Assembly (NCBI RefSeq): GCF_030690345.1
Contig: NZ_JAUYGV010000009.1
Location: forward strand, 1-64,000
Length of the DNA: 64,000 bases
DNA from: Rheinheimera sp.
GTDB taxonomy: Bacteria > Pseudomonadota > Gammaproteobacteria > Enterobacterales > Alteromonadaceae
Direction of reading: 5' to 3'
Under the pieces are notes generated by a model. It saw nothing but the letters and a program-made list of their open reading frames with translations. It was not told the DNA's origin and ran no database searches. Every line of letters begins with the position of its first letter. The first letter of the stretch is position 1. Of the stretch, positions 8,346-16,975 are shown piece after piece. A program made the translations under genes and the position numbers.

Positions 8346-9137
8346 ATTACCTGCTATTTGCCGCAACTGCTCAATAATTTGTCCTGATAACGTCTCAGTC
8401 GGTGGTACCTCCGGCAGTGCATCCAGGGCAAACCAATGCGCCTCTTCAATCTCTTGCGGCTGGCAAACGATGTCGCCGCTGGCGTAATCCGCAATAAAGC
8501 CGGTCATCAATGAATGCGGGAACGGCCACGGCTGGCTGCCGACATAGCGCAAATTGCAGATATCCACCCCCACTTCTTCTTTTACCTCGCGTACCGCGGC
8601 TTGCTCCAGTGTTTCAGCAGACTCAACAAAACCGGCCAGAATCGAGAAGAAGCCGGGACGGTGCCGGCTGGATCGGGCCAATAACACCTGATCATCTTTA
8701 ATAATCCCTACCAGTACACAAGGTGCGATACGCGGATAACAACGATGGCCGCATTTACTGCACAGCATGGCCAACTCCCAGTGCACCAAATGCATGGCGC
8801 TGCCGCATTGGCCGCAAAAACGATGCGTTTGTAAGAACAACGCCACCTGCACAGCACGGGCGGCCAGCTGAAACACGTCTTCGCCCTCTGCCAGTAACTC
8901 CCGTGGCGATACCCACTGTGTTTCATCGGCTATATGGTCATGGTTTACCAGCAAATACGCATCACGCCCCGCCAGCTTACCCAACCAACAAATCTGCTCC
9001 GGCTCTGCCGATAACGGCAATTCGGCAAAAGCCCCTAGCGGCAAGCGGCGATCTGCATTAAGCCAAATCCGTCCGCGGTTCACTACCAGCCAGGTGCCGT
9101 GCTGATTTGCCTTTAGCGCCATACTATGTTTGATCAT
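8331..9137 (-). CDS. nudC: NAD(H) pyrophosphatase / RNA deNADding enzyme NudC
   Basis: Nudix hydrolase that cleaves NADH and removes NAD caps from RNA 5' ends. Of 268 residues, the middle holds a zinc ribbon (CGQC and CSKC pairs, about 109-130) and then the Nudix box GFVESAETLEQAAVREVKEE (about 166-185). The NudC-specific SQPWPFPHSLM follows at about 201-211. The first ATG has AGGTAGGGT upstream and gives a length slightly above E. coli's 257. It is divergent from rsd, an arrangement also found in E. coli. Its last codons overlap a bidirectional hairpin. Confidence 0.95.
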   Translation of the reverse strand: MIKHSMALKANQHGTWLVVNRGRIWLNADRRLPLGAFAELPLSAEPEQICWLGKLAGRDAYLLVNHDHIADETQWVSPRELLAEGEDVFQLAARAVQVALFLQTHRFCGQCGSAMHLVHWELAMLCSKCGHRCYPRIAPCVLVGIIKDDQVLLARSSRHRPGFFSILAGFVESAETLEQAAVREVKEEVGVDICNLRYVGSQPWPFPHSLMTGFIADYASGDIVCQPQEIEEAHWFALDALPEVPPTETLSGQIIEQLRQIAGNKKAT

Positions 9138-9281
9138 ACCCTACCTGTGCTGTACTCTGTATTTCACGCTATCATAATGCCGTTCACTGGGCTGACCAAT
9201 AAAAAAACGGTTGATCTTTGCAGCAAAATTCATTTAATTAGAGATTACTGCAGCACAGCCGCTGCACCTAAGGAGAAGGCA

Positions 9282-9767
9282 ATGTACACCCGTGTGCAGA
9301 CCGCGCAAAAAAAATGGGGTGGCTCACTTACCGCCATCGACAACTGGCTGGAAGAACGGCAGCAGCTTATCGTCAGTTATTGCAAACTGGCGGCATTGCC
9401 ACCTTTTGATAACAAGCGTACCACCTTGCCTGCTCAAGCGGCCGTGCAGGAGTTTTGTCAGCTGATGGTAGATTACTTATCTGCCGGACATTTTGAAGTA
9501 TACGAGCGTATCGTGTCAGAGTGTGCTGTAAATGGCACCGACAGCCGTAAGCTTGCTGACAGCCTGTATCCGAAAATCGCCGTGTCTACCGACCTGGCGT
9601 TAAATTTTAACGATTTATACGCGGATCATTTAAGTACGCGCCACAGCGCTGCTTTTGACCGTGAATTGTCAGCTCTGGGTCAGGCACTGGAAGAGCGCTT
9701 TGAATACGAAGATGAGTTAATTAACACCCTGTACGAAAAGCACACCGACAATAGCCTGTCAGCTTGA
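9282..9767 (+). CDS. rsd: Anti-sigma-70 factor Rsd
   Basis: A 161-residue all-helical protein of the Rsd/AlgQ family that binds region 4 of sigma-70, freeing core polymerase for alternative sigma factors in stationary phase. Family marks include NWLEERQQLIVSYCKLA near the N-terminus, the hallmark VDYLSAGHFEVYERI in the middle and LGQALEERFEYED near the C-terminus. The open frame runs 52 codons further upstream, but AAGGAGAAGG directly before the ATG at 9282 and the family length fix the start. Divergent from nudC, with a strong shared terminator downstream. Confidence 0.93.
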   Translation: MYTRVQTAQKKWGGSLTAIDNWLEERQQLIVSYCKLAALPPFDNKRTTLPAQAAVQEFCQLMVDYLSAGHFEVYERIVSECAVNGTDSRKLADSLYPKIAVSTDLALNFNDLYADHLSTRHSAAFDRELSALGQALEERFEYEDELINTLYEKHTDNSLSA

Positions 9768-9780
9768 TATAAAAGCAAAA

Positions 9781-9804
9781 AAGCGGCAAAAGCCGCTTTT
9801 TTTA
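9781..9804. terminator. Bidirectional terminator between rsd and fkpA-like gene
   Basis: AAGCGGC (9781-9787) and GCCGCTT (9792-9798) around AAAA, with A-rich sequence before and seven T after. It works in both directions for the two convergent genes. Confidence 0.88.
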
Positions 9805-9817
9805 CTTTAACAGCAGA

Positions 9818-10549
9818 TTATTCCGCCGCTGTAACAATTTCCAGCAGCTCTACTTCAAATACCAGTACGCTGTTTGGCTTAATCACGCCCATATCACGCT
9901 CACCGTAAGCCAGCTCTGCCGGGATAGTGAACTTATACTTAGAGCCGACATTCATCAGCTGCACACCTTCAGTCCAGCCCGGAATTACGCGGTTTAACGG
10001 GAACTGTGCCGGTTCACCACGGTCGTGCGAACTGTCAAACTTGGTGCCGTCTACCAGAGTACCGGTATAGTGTACTTTTACTGTATCAGTTGCTGCCGGC
10101 TTAGCGCCTTCAGCCGCTTGCAACACTTCATATTGCAAACCAGACTCAGTAACCGCAACGCCTTCTTTCTTGGCGTTTTCTTCTAAGTAGGTTTTACCGG
10201 CTGCAACAGCTTGTGCTGCTTCTGCTTCAGCAATAGCAGTTTGTTTTTCGCGGAACTGTTCTTCCAGTGCAGCCATCATCGTTTGCACTTCTTCTTCGCT
10301 CAGCGCAGTTTTCTTAGCAATCGAATCTTGTACACCGCGTAAAATCAAAGCGCTGTCCAGTGACAAGCCCATGTTGTTATATTCAACCAGGGTGCTGTCC
10401 AAATAGCTGCCTACTGACACACCTAAACTGTAAGACTGTTTTGCCGCGTCAGTATCCAGTACTACCGGCTGTTGTGCGGTTTCTTTCTGGCAAGCTGCCA
10501 GAGTTATAACGGCCACTGCAACCAGTGACATTTTGGTAACTAAGCGCAT
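9818..10549 (-). CDS. fkpA: FkpA-like periplasmic/lipoprotein peptidyl-prolyl isomerase
   Basis: A 243-residue FKBP-type isomerase that speeds proline cis-trans isomerisation during folding of exported proteins. An N-terminal signal ends in a lipobox-like LAAC (about 17-20), so it is probably lipid-anchored, unlike soluble E. coli FkpA. The helical dimerisation domain (about 30-135) is followed by the FKBP domain (about 140-240) with VHYTGTLVDGTKFDSS, VIPGWTEGVQ and IPAELAYGER. An upstream non-ATG start in frame is less likely because GGAG stands correctly before this ATG. It could equally be called a Mip-like protein. Confidence 0.88.
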   Translation of the reverse strand: MRLVTKMSLVAVAVITLAACQKETAQQPVVLDTDAAKQSYSLGVSVGSYLDSTLVEYNNMGLSLDSALILRGVQDSIAKKTALSEEEVQTMMAALEEQFREKQTAIAEAEAAQAVAAGKTYLEENAKKEGVAVTESGLQYEVLQAAEGAKPAATDTVKVHYTGTLVDGTKFDSSHDRGEPAQFPLNRVIPGWTEGVQLMNVGSKYKFTIPAELAYGERDMGVIKPNSVLVFEVELLEIVTAAE

Positions 10550-10654
10550 TCTGTTCTCCAAGATTTACGCAGCAGGGCTGCAAAAGTATGTTTTAATAGT
10601 GTCCAATGAACTGACCTATACTAACGGTTTGTGCGGATGAGGTTAACACCCGAC

Positions 10655-11635
10655 ATGAAATATCCCGGTTTTTTTCTGCTATTACTGCTTACCGGCTGTG
10701 AAAAATTAACTGCAACAGCACCACTACAGCAATTTCCGCATGTAGCACAAGGCAGTTATGCTGCTGCTTTGTCTGATGACGGCCGTTATGCTGCGGTATC
10801 GTCTATTCAGGATGGTGTCGCATTGTGGGATTTACAAGCCAATGCACTGAAATACCAATGGAAACATCAGGACACCGCTGAAAACCTGGTGTTTAGCCTG
10901 GCGGTAAGCAACAACAACAGCCATGTATTAACCGCCGACCAAAACACTTACGCCTTATGGCAAATAAGTAATGGCGAAAATACCGGTTTTTGGCAACTTG
11001 ATGCCGCTACGGTACGCGATGTCGCCGTGTCCGACAACGGCGAGCATTTACTGATTGGTAAAAGTAATGGCGGCGTGCAGCACATTACCTTGTCTTCCGG
11101 GCGCAGGTTAGAGTTTCTTGGCCATACCGAACGTATCAACAGTGTTGCCATGTCGCCCAATGGCCGCTATGCCTTAACCGGCGGCAACGACTATAAAGCG
11201 CATTTATGGGATACGCAAAGCGCGCAAATTTTGTACAGCTTCAGCCACCCCAGCCGGGTGACCAAGGTTGCACTGGACCCTCAGGGCCGTTATGCCTTTA
11301 CCGCCGACAGCCAGGATTTAGCGCAAATTTGGGATATTCAAACCGGCCGTTTAGTCAGTGCCTTGAAATTTGTTGCCCGCCAACAAATCTTCAGCGCGGT
11401 GCGCTTTAGCAGCGACGGTAAATACCTCGCCACCGGCGCACCTACGCGTAAACTGGCGTTATGGGATGTGCAAACCGGCCGCGAGCTACAGCAGTGGCAA
11501 GTTGGGGTAAAAGCCGACAGCCGCCCGCCCAGCGCAGTAGTGCATGCAGTAGCCTTTTTACCAAATAATCAGCTTATCAGCGAAAGCTCCAGTGGCATAG
11601 CCGAAGTATGGGAGATAACAGATGACACCAAGTGA
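10655..11635 (+). CDS. WD40-repeat lipoprotein
   Basis: A 326-residue protein with a short signal ending LLTGC (lipobox, cysteine about 15). At least six WD40-type repeats follow, each with a GRYA/GKYLAT strand and an ending such as VALWDL, AHLWDT, AQIWDI or LALWDV. This predicts a beta-propeller scaffold on the inner or outer membrane facing the periplasm; BamB is a distant analogue in fold only. The start is set at 10655 so the signal peptide begins cleanly; longer in-frame starts exist. It overlaps slyX by 14 bases, so the two are probably co-transcribed. The true partner is unknown. Confidence 0.78.
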   Translation: MKYPGFFLLLLLTGCEKLTATAPLQQFPHVAQGSYAAALSDDGRYAAVSSIQDGVALWDLQANALKYQWKHQDTAENLVFSLAVSNNNSHVLTADQNTYALWQISNGENTGFWQLDAATVRDVAVSDNGEHLLIGKSNGGVQHITLSSGRRLEFLGHTERINSVAMSPNGRYALTGGNDYKAHLWDTQSAQILYSFSHPSRVTKVALDPQGRYAFTADSQDLAQIWDIQTGRLVSALKFVARQQIFSAVRFSSDGKYLATGAPTRKLALWDVQTGRELQQWQVGVKADSRPPSAVVHAVAFLPNNQLISESSSGIAEVWEITDDTK

Positions 11636-11849
11636 GCAGGAATTACAGCTGCATATTGTTGAACTGGAAAGCAAACTGGCGTTTCAGGAAGATACGGTAA
11701 ACAGCCTGAGCAATGAATTGCTGGAACACCAAAAACGCATAGACCGGCTGGCCCAGCAAGTGATGCTGCTGGCTGAGAAACTGCGTAACCTGCCGGATGA
11801 TCAGGGTATATTGCGGCCAGAGGAGGAGCCACCACCACCGCATTATTAA
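11622..11849 (+). CDS. slyX: SlyX family coiled-coil protein
   Basis: A 75-residue protein with a heptad-patterned helix over about 3-55 (ELESKLAFQEDTVNSLSNEL) and a short proline-rich tail (EEEPPPPHY), both usual for SlyX. Its function is not established. Next to yheV and yheS it recalls the slyX/slyD/yheV/yheS region of E. coli. The start overlaps the upstream WD40 gene. Confidence 0.9.
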   Translation: MTPSEQELQLHIVELESKLAFQEDTVNSLSNELLEHQKRIDRLAQQVMLLAEKLRNLPDDQGILRPEEEPPPPHY

Positions 11850-11851
11850 TA

Positions 11852-12058
11852 TTACTCCGGCTTAAACACCCCGATAACCTGCTCGGCGGCGCGGCTGGCT
11901 TTGGCTATCTGCGCCTCGGGCTGCACCATCTGATGCCCGCATTCCACGCATTCGACTTTTTCAACATTGTTTTCCAAAAACAACATCATCGTATCTACTG
12001 CCTTGCATTTCGGGCAGCTGGCACCGGCAATAAAACGTTTCTTTTTACGTGTTGTCAT
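11852..12058 (-). CDS. yheV: YheV-type zinc-ribbon protein
   Basis: A 68-residue protein with two CxxC pairs (CPKC, CVEC-GHQM) and the family ending EQVIGVFKPE, closely like E. coli YheV. A zinc-ribbon nucleic-acid-binding role is presumed. The start is moved four codons in from the longest frame because GAGG lies seven bases before the ATG at 12058. Convergent with slyX, with two bases between stops. Confidence 0.88.
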   Translation of the reverse strand: MTTRKKKRFIAGASCPKCKAVDTMMLFLENNVEKVECVECGHQMVQPEAQIAKASRAAEQVIGVFKPE

Positions 12059-12161
12059 GTCGCACCTCATCAGGTAGCCGCGGTGATTTTATCCGCCAAG
12101 CCTTGGTTTGTTGGCGTTATACGGGTAAATTAGCAACCCAATTCAGTACACAGGATAAAAC

Positions 12162-14069
12162 ATGATCCAGCTTCAACAGGTCGAATTGCGCCGCGGTATT
12201 CAATGTTTGTTTCAGGGCGCCGATCTTACCGTATTTCCGGGGCAAAAGGTGGGAATTGTCGGTGCCAACGGCTGTGGTAAATCCAGCTTATTTGCTCTGT
12301 TGCAAAATAAACTGCACGCCGACGCCGGCCAGGTCAATATTCCTGCCGGTTGGCATATCTCTACTGTCGCCCAGGAAACGCCGGCGCTGGATTGCAGCGC
12401 GATGGATTATGTATTGCAGGGCGATGAAAAACTGTTTCCGCTGTTGTTAAAAGTGCGTACCGGTTGCAGCGAGTCCGATCTTGCTGCGGTGCACCTGCAG
12501 ATTGAAGCTTTAGATGGCTATCGCGCCGAAGCCAAAGCCGGTATTTTGCTCGACGGCCTCGGCTTTAGCGGTGAAGCGCAGCAACATGCGGTAAAGTCAT
12601 TCTCCGGTGGCTGGCGTATGCGGTTAAACCTGGCGCGGGCGTTAATGCAACGCGCTGAGCTGTTGCTGCTGGATGAACCTACCAACCACCTCGATTTAGA
12701 CGCCGTGCTGTGGCTGGAAAAATACCTGAGTAATTATCAGGGCACCTTGCTGCTGATCAGCCACGACCGCGATTTTCTCGATGCGGTTACCGACAATATT
12801 GTGCACATTGAACGCCAAACGCTGACGTTATACAAAGGTAACTACAGCCAGTTTGAACGCCAGCGCGCTGAGCAGTTATCGCAGCATCAGGCCAACTTTG
12901 ACAAACAACAACGCCAGGTCGCGCACCTGCAGAAGTTTATTGACCGCTTTAAGGCGCAGGCCACCAAAGCCCGCCAGGCACAAAGCCGGATTAAAGCGCT
13001 GGAACGGATGACAATATTGGCACCGGCGCATGTTGATTCGCCGTTCAGCTTTAGTTTTCGCGAACCCAAAGCCCTGCCTAATCCATTATTAAAAATGGAA
13101 AACGTACAGGCCGGCTATGCCGACAAAGTCATTTTAAGCCAGATTAAATTCCAGCTGCTGCCTGGCAGCCGCATCGGTTTACTCGGCCGCAACGGCGCCG
13201 GTAAATCCACGTTAATTAAGCTGCTGTCCGGCGGCATGACACCGCAAAGCGGTGAAGTGTGGTACGCCAATGGCGTAAGTTTGGGCTATTTCGCCCAGCA
13301 TCAACTGGAAACCCTACGGCCACAAGATTCGCCGCTGCAACATCTGGTGCGGTTAGACCCGCTGGTGCCGGAGCAAAAACTGCGCGACTTTTTAGGCGGT
13401 TTTGGCTTTCACGGCGATAAAGCGCTGGAAGCCTGTGCACCGTTTTCCGGTGGCGAAAAAGCCCGCTTAGTGCTGGCACTTATTGTTTACCAGCGCCCCA
13501 ACCTGTTGCTGCTGGATGAACCAACCAACCACCTTGATTTGGATATGCGTGAAGCCATAGTAATGGCGCTGCAGGAGTTTGAAGGCGCCATTGTTATCGT
13601 GTCGCACGACCGCCATCTGCTCAGCAGCTGTACCGACGAGTTTTATTTAGTTGCCCATGGCCGCGTAGCACCCTTTGACGGCGATTTAGCCGACTATTAC
13701 CAATGGCTGCAACAAGATGCACGCCAAGCAGCCAATGCCGCTCAGGCCGACACGCCGGTAAGCGGCAATGTGGTACGTAAAGACCAAAAACGGCTGGAAG
13801 CTGACTTGCGCAATTTACTGCGCCCTGTAAAGCAAAAAGTGGAAAAGCTGGAGCAACAGCAGGAAAAGCTGACCAAAGAGCTGGCGGCAATAGAAGAAAA
13901 AATGGCCGATGCGGATATTTACGACGCCAAACGTAAAGCCGAACTGACTGAACTATTAGCGAAACAAGCCAGCGCCAGCAGTAGCCTGGCCAGTATTGAA
14001 GAAGACTGGTTTATGGCACAGGATGAACTGGAACAAAAAACCGCGCAGTTCTGGCAGAACAATGCTTAA
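12162..14069 (+). CDS. yheS: ABC-F ATPase YheS
   Basis: A 635-residue duplicated ATPase of the ABC-F class without membrane segments; such proteins bind the ribosome and modulate translation. Domain 1 has Walker A GANGCGKSS (about 33-41), signature FSGGW and LLLDEPTNHLD. Domain 2 has GRNGAGKST (about 346-354), signature FSGGE and the same Walker B. The interdomain linker (about 235-290) is basic, and a long coiled-coil C-terminal arm (about 535-630) follows, as in YheS and Uup. The length equals E. coli YheS (637) and yheV is next door, which favours YheS over Uup. Its stop overlaps the next gene. Confidence 0.92.
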   Translation: MIQLQQVELRRGIQCLFQGADLTVFPGQKVGIVGANGCGKSSLFALLQNKLHADAGQVNIPAGWHISTVAQETPALDCSAMDYVLQGDEKLFPLLLKVRTGCSESDLAAVHLQIEALDGYRAEAKAGILLDGLGFSGEAQQHAVKSFSGGWRMRLNLARALMQRAELLLLDEPTNHLDLDAVLWLEKYLSNYQGTLLLISHDRDFLDAVTDNIVHIERQTLTLYKGNYSQFERQRAEQLSQHQANFDKQQRQVAHLQKFIDRFKAQATKARQAQSRIKALERMTILAPAHVDSPFSFSFREPKALPNPLLKMENVQAGYADKVILSQIKFQLLPGSRIGLLGRNGAGKSTLIKLLSGGMTPQSGEVWYANGVSLGYFAQHQLETLRPQDSPLQHLVRLDPLVPEQKLRDFLGGFGFHGDKALEACAPFSGGEKARLVLALIVYQRPNLLLLDEPTNHLDLDMREAIVMALQEFEGAIVIVSHDRHLLSSCTDEFYLVAHGRVAPFDGDLADYYQWLQQDARQAANAAQADTPVSGNVVRKDQKRLEADLRNLLRPVKQKVEKLEQQQEKLTKELAAIEEKMADADIYDAKRKAELTELLAKQASASSSLASIEEDWFMAQDELEQKTAQFWQNNA

Positions 14070-14568
14070 CAGCAGCAAAATGCCTGAGCGCATTAGCGCA
14101 GAAGCGTTGTGGCAATTTAGTCTGCAGCTGTACCCGCAGGTAAAAAACCTCTGTCTGCAATGGCAGAACGAACCGGGCGTAAACGTTAACCTGCTGCTGT
14201 TGCTGTGCTATTTAGAGCAACAACAGCTTAGTTTAAGCGCTTCTGAGCTGCAGCAATTGGCAGCGAAATTGGACAACTTCAGCGCTCAATTTACCAGGCC
14301 ACTGCGCACGCTGCGACAAAACAGCGCGGCCGCTCCGCTATTGCCGGCACAACAGCAAACATTAAAACAGGCTTTGCTACAAGCCGAGCTGGAACTGGAA
14401 AAGCTGGAACAACAGCTGTTGCTGCAACACTGCCCAACGTTAACAGCCGATGCCGCGCCTTTGCTGGAGCTGTACTTAGCCCAACTCAACGCTGATACCG
14501 ACGCAGTGGCAGCGCAAATACTTGATCTGCGTCAAGCCTGCAAACGGTTAAACCAGCACAACAGCTAA
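14062..14568 (+). CDS. TIGR02444/DUF2390-like protein
   Basis: A 168-residue helical protein. The start ATRQ-like family opening ALWQFSLQLYPQVKNLCLQWQ is recognisable as the TIGR02444 family, whose role is unknown. The rest is leucine- and glutamine-rich helix (about 60-165). The ATG lies inside the last codons of yheS, an eight-base overlap that indicates translational coupling, a repeated arrangement in this group by my recollection. Confidence 0.75.
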   Translation: MLNSSKMPERISAEALWQFSLQLYPQVKNLCLQWQNEPGVNVNLLLLLCYLEQQQLSLSASELQQLAAKLDNFSAQFTRPLRTLRQNSAAAPLLPAQQQTLKQALLQAELELEKLEQQLLLQHCPTLTADAAPLLELYLAQLNADTDAVAAQILDLRQACKRLNQHNS

Positions 14569-14644
14569 TCTTTGATCTGTATCAGCTAAGCCGGTTATTG
14601 CTTTACCTACACTTGCGCTAACAACACAGCAAGAGGGCAAGGTT

Positions 14645-14785
14645 ATGAACCTGTGGCAGGAATTTTTAAACGACCCGGTAATTTTTATCTCTTTTACCGG
14701 TTTAGCTATTGTGATTGGCCTGTGTATTTTTTACGCCGTGTACTTTATTTACAAAGTGGAGCACGAGCAGCCCGACGGCAAGTAG
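14645..14785 (+). CDS. Small DUF3149-like membrane protein
   Basis: A 46-residue single-span protein: a short N-terminal amphipathic stretch (LWQEFLNDPVIF), a transmembrane helix at about 15-37 and a charged tail (KVEHEQPDGK). The ribosome site AGAGGGCAAGG precedes the ATG. Length, position and pattern fit DUF3149, tiny inner-membrane proteins of unknown function. Convergent with fdxA, whose stop is ten bases away. Confidence 0.75.
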   Translation: MNLWQEFLNDPVIFISFTGLAIVIGLCIFYAVYFIYKVEHEQPDGK

Positions 14786-14795
14786 CCGCAGATAG

Positions 14796-15122
14796 CTACT
14801 CTATTGCCAGATACTGCAGTTTGTCCGGTACACCATTCCAGGCATCGGCATCGCCTGGTGCCGGTTTTACTTCGCGGATATTCGGCCAAACCTGCGCCAG
14901 CTCAGCATTCAGCTGAATAAAGCCCTGCTGTTCTGCCGGCACCTTATCTTCCTGCACTATGGCATTGGCCGGACACTCCGGTTCGCATAAGCCGCAATCA
15001 ATACAAATAACCGGATCTATTGCCAGAAAGTTGGGCCCTTCAAAAAACGCATCTACCGGACATACGGCTACGCAGTCGGTGTATTTGCATTTTATACAGT
15101 TATCCAGTACCACAAAGGCCAT
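14796..15122 (-). CDS. fdxA: Seven-iron ferredoxin FdxA
   Basis: A 108-residue [3Fe-4S][4Fe-4S] ferredoxin for low-potential electron transfer. The first motif [14 protein letters not shown] (about 9-22) has the TDC spacing of the 3Fe site. The second, [12 protein letters not shown] (about 40-51), binds a 4Fe cluster. The remaining 55 residues form the usual Azotobacter FdI-like tail. The partner is unknown; the neighbouring FAD dehydrogenase is divergent and not clearly connected. Confidence 0.93.
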   Translation of the reverse strand: MAFVVLDNCIKCKYTDCVAVCPVDAFFEGPNFLAIDPVICIDCGLCEPECPANAIVQEDKVPAEQQGFIQLNAELAQVWPNIREVKPAPGDADAWNGVPDKLQYLAIE

Positions 15123-15278
15123 AGCGTATTGGCTCCTATTGTTTCAGGCTGGCGATCATACTGCAGCGCTGCGAAAAAACAAGACTACGGACAAAGCCGC
15201 GCAGTTAACGTAAAATAGCCAAATCTTGTGAGCTGCTCGCCTGTTGCTGCGCAGCAATGACACCGATTTGGAACCCCT

Positions 15279-16910
15279 ATGCTGCGCCTGACCGAAATAA
15301 AACTGCCGTTAAACCACGACGAAAATGCACTAACTGCCGCCATTATCGATAAACTTAAACTAAAACCAGAGCAGCTGCATAGCTTTACGGTATTTAAACG
15401 CGGCTTTGATGCGCGCAAAAAAACCGATATCCAGCTTATTTATACGCTGGATATTGAGGTAGACAACGAAGCCGCGCTACTGAAAACCTTCGCTAAAGAT
15501 CAGCACGTTAAACCTTCGCCGGATACCAGCTACAAATTTGTCGCCAAAGCGCCAGAGCAGTTAGCCGAACGGCCGATTGTGATCGGCCTGGGCCCCTGTG
15601 GTTTATTTGCCGGCTTAGTGCTGGCACAAATGGGCTTTAAACCGATTATTTTAGAGCGCGGCAAAGAAGTACGTGAGCGCACCAAAGACACCTTTGGCTT
15701 TTGGCGCGGTAAAGAGCTTAACCCCGAGTCAAACGTGCAGTATGGTGAAGGCGGCGCCGGTACCTTTTCCGATGGCAAGCTGTACAGCCAGGTAAAAGAT
15801 CCTAAGCATTACGGCCGCAAAGTGATGAGCGAATTTGTTGCCGCCGGTGCGCCGGACGAAATTATGTACGTGAATAAGCCGCATATCGGCACCTTTAAGC
15901 TGGTGGCGATGGTGGAAAAAATGCGCGCTACTATTATCGAATTGGGCGGCGAAATTCGCTTTAGCAGCCGGGTAGACGACTTACATATCGAAGATGGCCA
16001 GGTCACCGGCCTGACCCTGGCAACAGGCGAGCGCTTAAACAGCCGCCATGTGGTGTTGGCAGTGGGCCACAGCGCGCGCGATACCTTTCAAATGCTGTAT
16101 GACAAAGGCGTGTATGTCGAAGCCAAGCCGTTCTCGATTGGCTTTCGTATCGAGCATGAGCAATCCATGATTGATGAGTGTCGCTTTGGCCCCAACGCCG
16201 GCAACCCGATTTTAGGCGCCGCCGATTACAAGCTGGTGCATCACTGCAGCAATGGCCGCAGCGTATACAGTTTTTGTATGTGCCCTGGCGGCACTGTGGT
16301 AGCTGCCGCGTCTGAGCATGGCGGCGTGGTTACCAATGGCATGAGCCAGTATTCACGCCACGAGCGTAACGCCAATAGCGCCATAGTCGTCGGTATAGAC
16401 CCACAGCGTGATTATCCGGGCCACCCGCTGGCCGGTATCGCTTTACAACGTAAACTCGAACAGCAGGCGTTTAAACTGGGTGGCGAAAACTACCATGCAC
16501 CGGCCCAGTTAATTGGTGATTTTCTGGCCGGCAAGGCCTCCACTGAACTGGGTGAAGTTAAACCCTCTTATACACCCAATATTACCCTTACCGATCTGGC
16601 GCAGGTACTACCGGATTTCGCTGTCGCCGCCATTCGCGAAGCCATACCGGCGTTCGACCGGCAAATTAAAGGCTTTGCCAAGGCCGACGGCTTGTTAACC
16701 GGAGTAGAAACCCGCACCTCATCGCCGATTTGTATTAAACGCGGTGCCGACTACCAAAGCGTTAATATCAAAGGCCTGTACCCGGCCGGTGAAGGCGCCG
16801 GTTACGCCGGCGGTATTTTATCCGCCGGTATAGATGGCATTAAAGTCGCAGAAGCAGTAGCACTGGCGATGCCGGGCGTGCAGAGCCTGGTCGCAGATGC
16901 CGGCAATTAA
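15279..16910 (+). CDS. FAD-dependent dehydrogenase (COG2509-like)
   Basis: A 543-residue flavoprotein. An N-terminal alpha/beta domain of about 95 residues precedes the FAD-binding GLGPCGLFAGLVLAQMG (about 105-121). The conserved GEGGAGTFSDGKLYSQ follows at about 149-164, and the C-terminal FAD site YPAGEGAGYAGGILSAG lies at about 504-520. This is the layout of the uncharacterised family, including YtfG-adjacent and plastid SOUL-like homologues, whose substrate is not known. Monocistronic appearance: 156 bases separate it from the divergent fdxA. Confidence 0.85.
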   Translation: MLRLTEIKLPLNHDENALTAAIIDKLKLKPEQLHSFTVFKRGFDARKKTDIQLIYTLDIEVDNEAALLKTFAKDQHVKPSPDTSYKFVAKAPEQLAERPIVIGLGPCGLFAGLVLAQMGFKPIILERGKEVRERTKDTFGFWRGKELNPESNVQYGEGGAGTFSDGKLYSQVKDPKHYGRKVMSEFVAAGAPDEIMYVNKPHIGTFKLVAMVEKMRATIIELGGEIRFSSRVDDLHIEDGQVTGLTLATGERLNSRHVVLAVGHSARDTFQMLYDKGVYVEAKPFSIGFRIEHEQSMIDECRFGPNAGNPILGAADYKLVHHCSNGRSVYSFCMCPGGTVVAAASEHGGVVTNGMSQYSRHERNANSAIVVGIDPQRDYPGHPLAGIALQRKLEQQAFKLGGENYHAPAQLIGDFLAGKASTELGEVKPSYTPNITLTDLAQVLPDFAVAAIREAIPAFDRQIKGFAKADGLLTGVETRTSSPICIKRGADYQSVNIKGLYPAGEGAGYAGGILSAGIDGIKVAEAVALAMPGVQSLVADAGN

Positions 16911-16975
16911 TGCTATCAATGCCTTAGCCAGCGTTATATTGCGCCGGCAACACAGAAGCTGAATAACAGGAGATA

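Noticed and set aside
9126..9281. 52-codon upstream extension of rsd
   Set aside because: A strong ribosome site and the family length point to the internal ATG at 9282.
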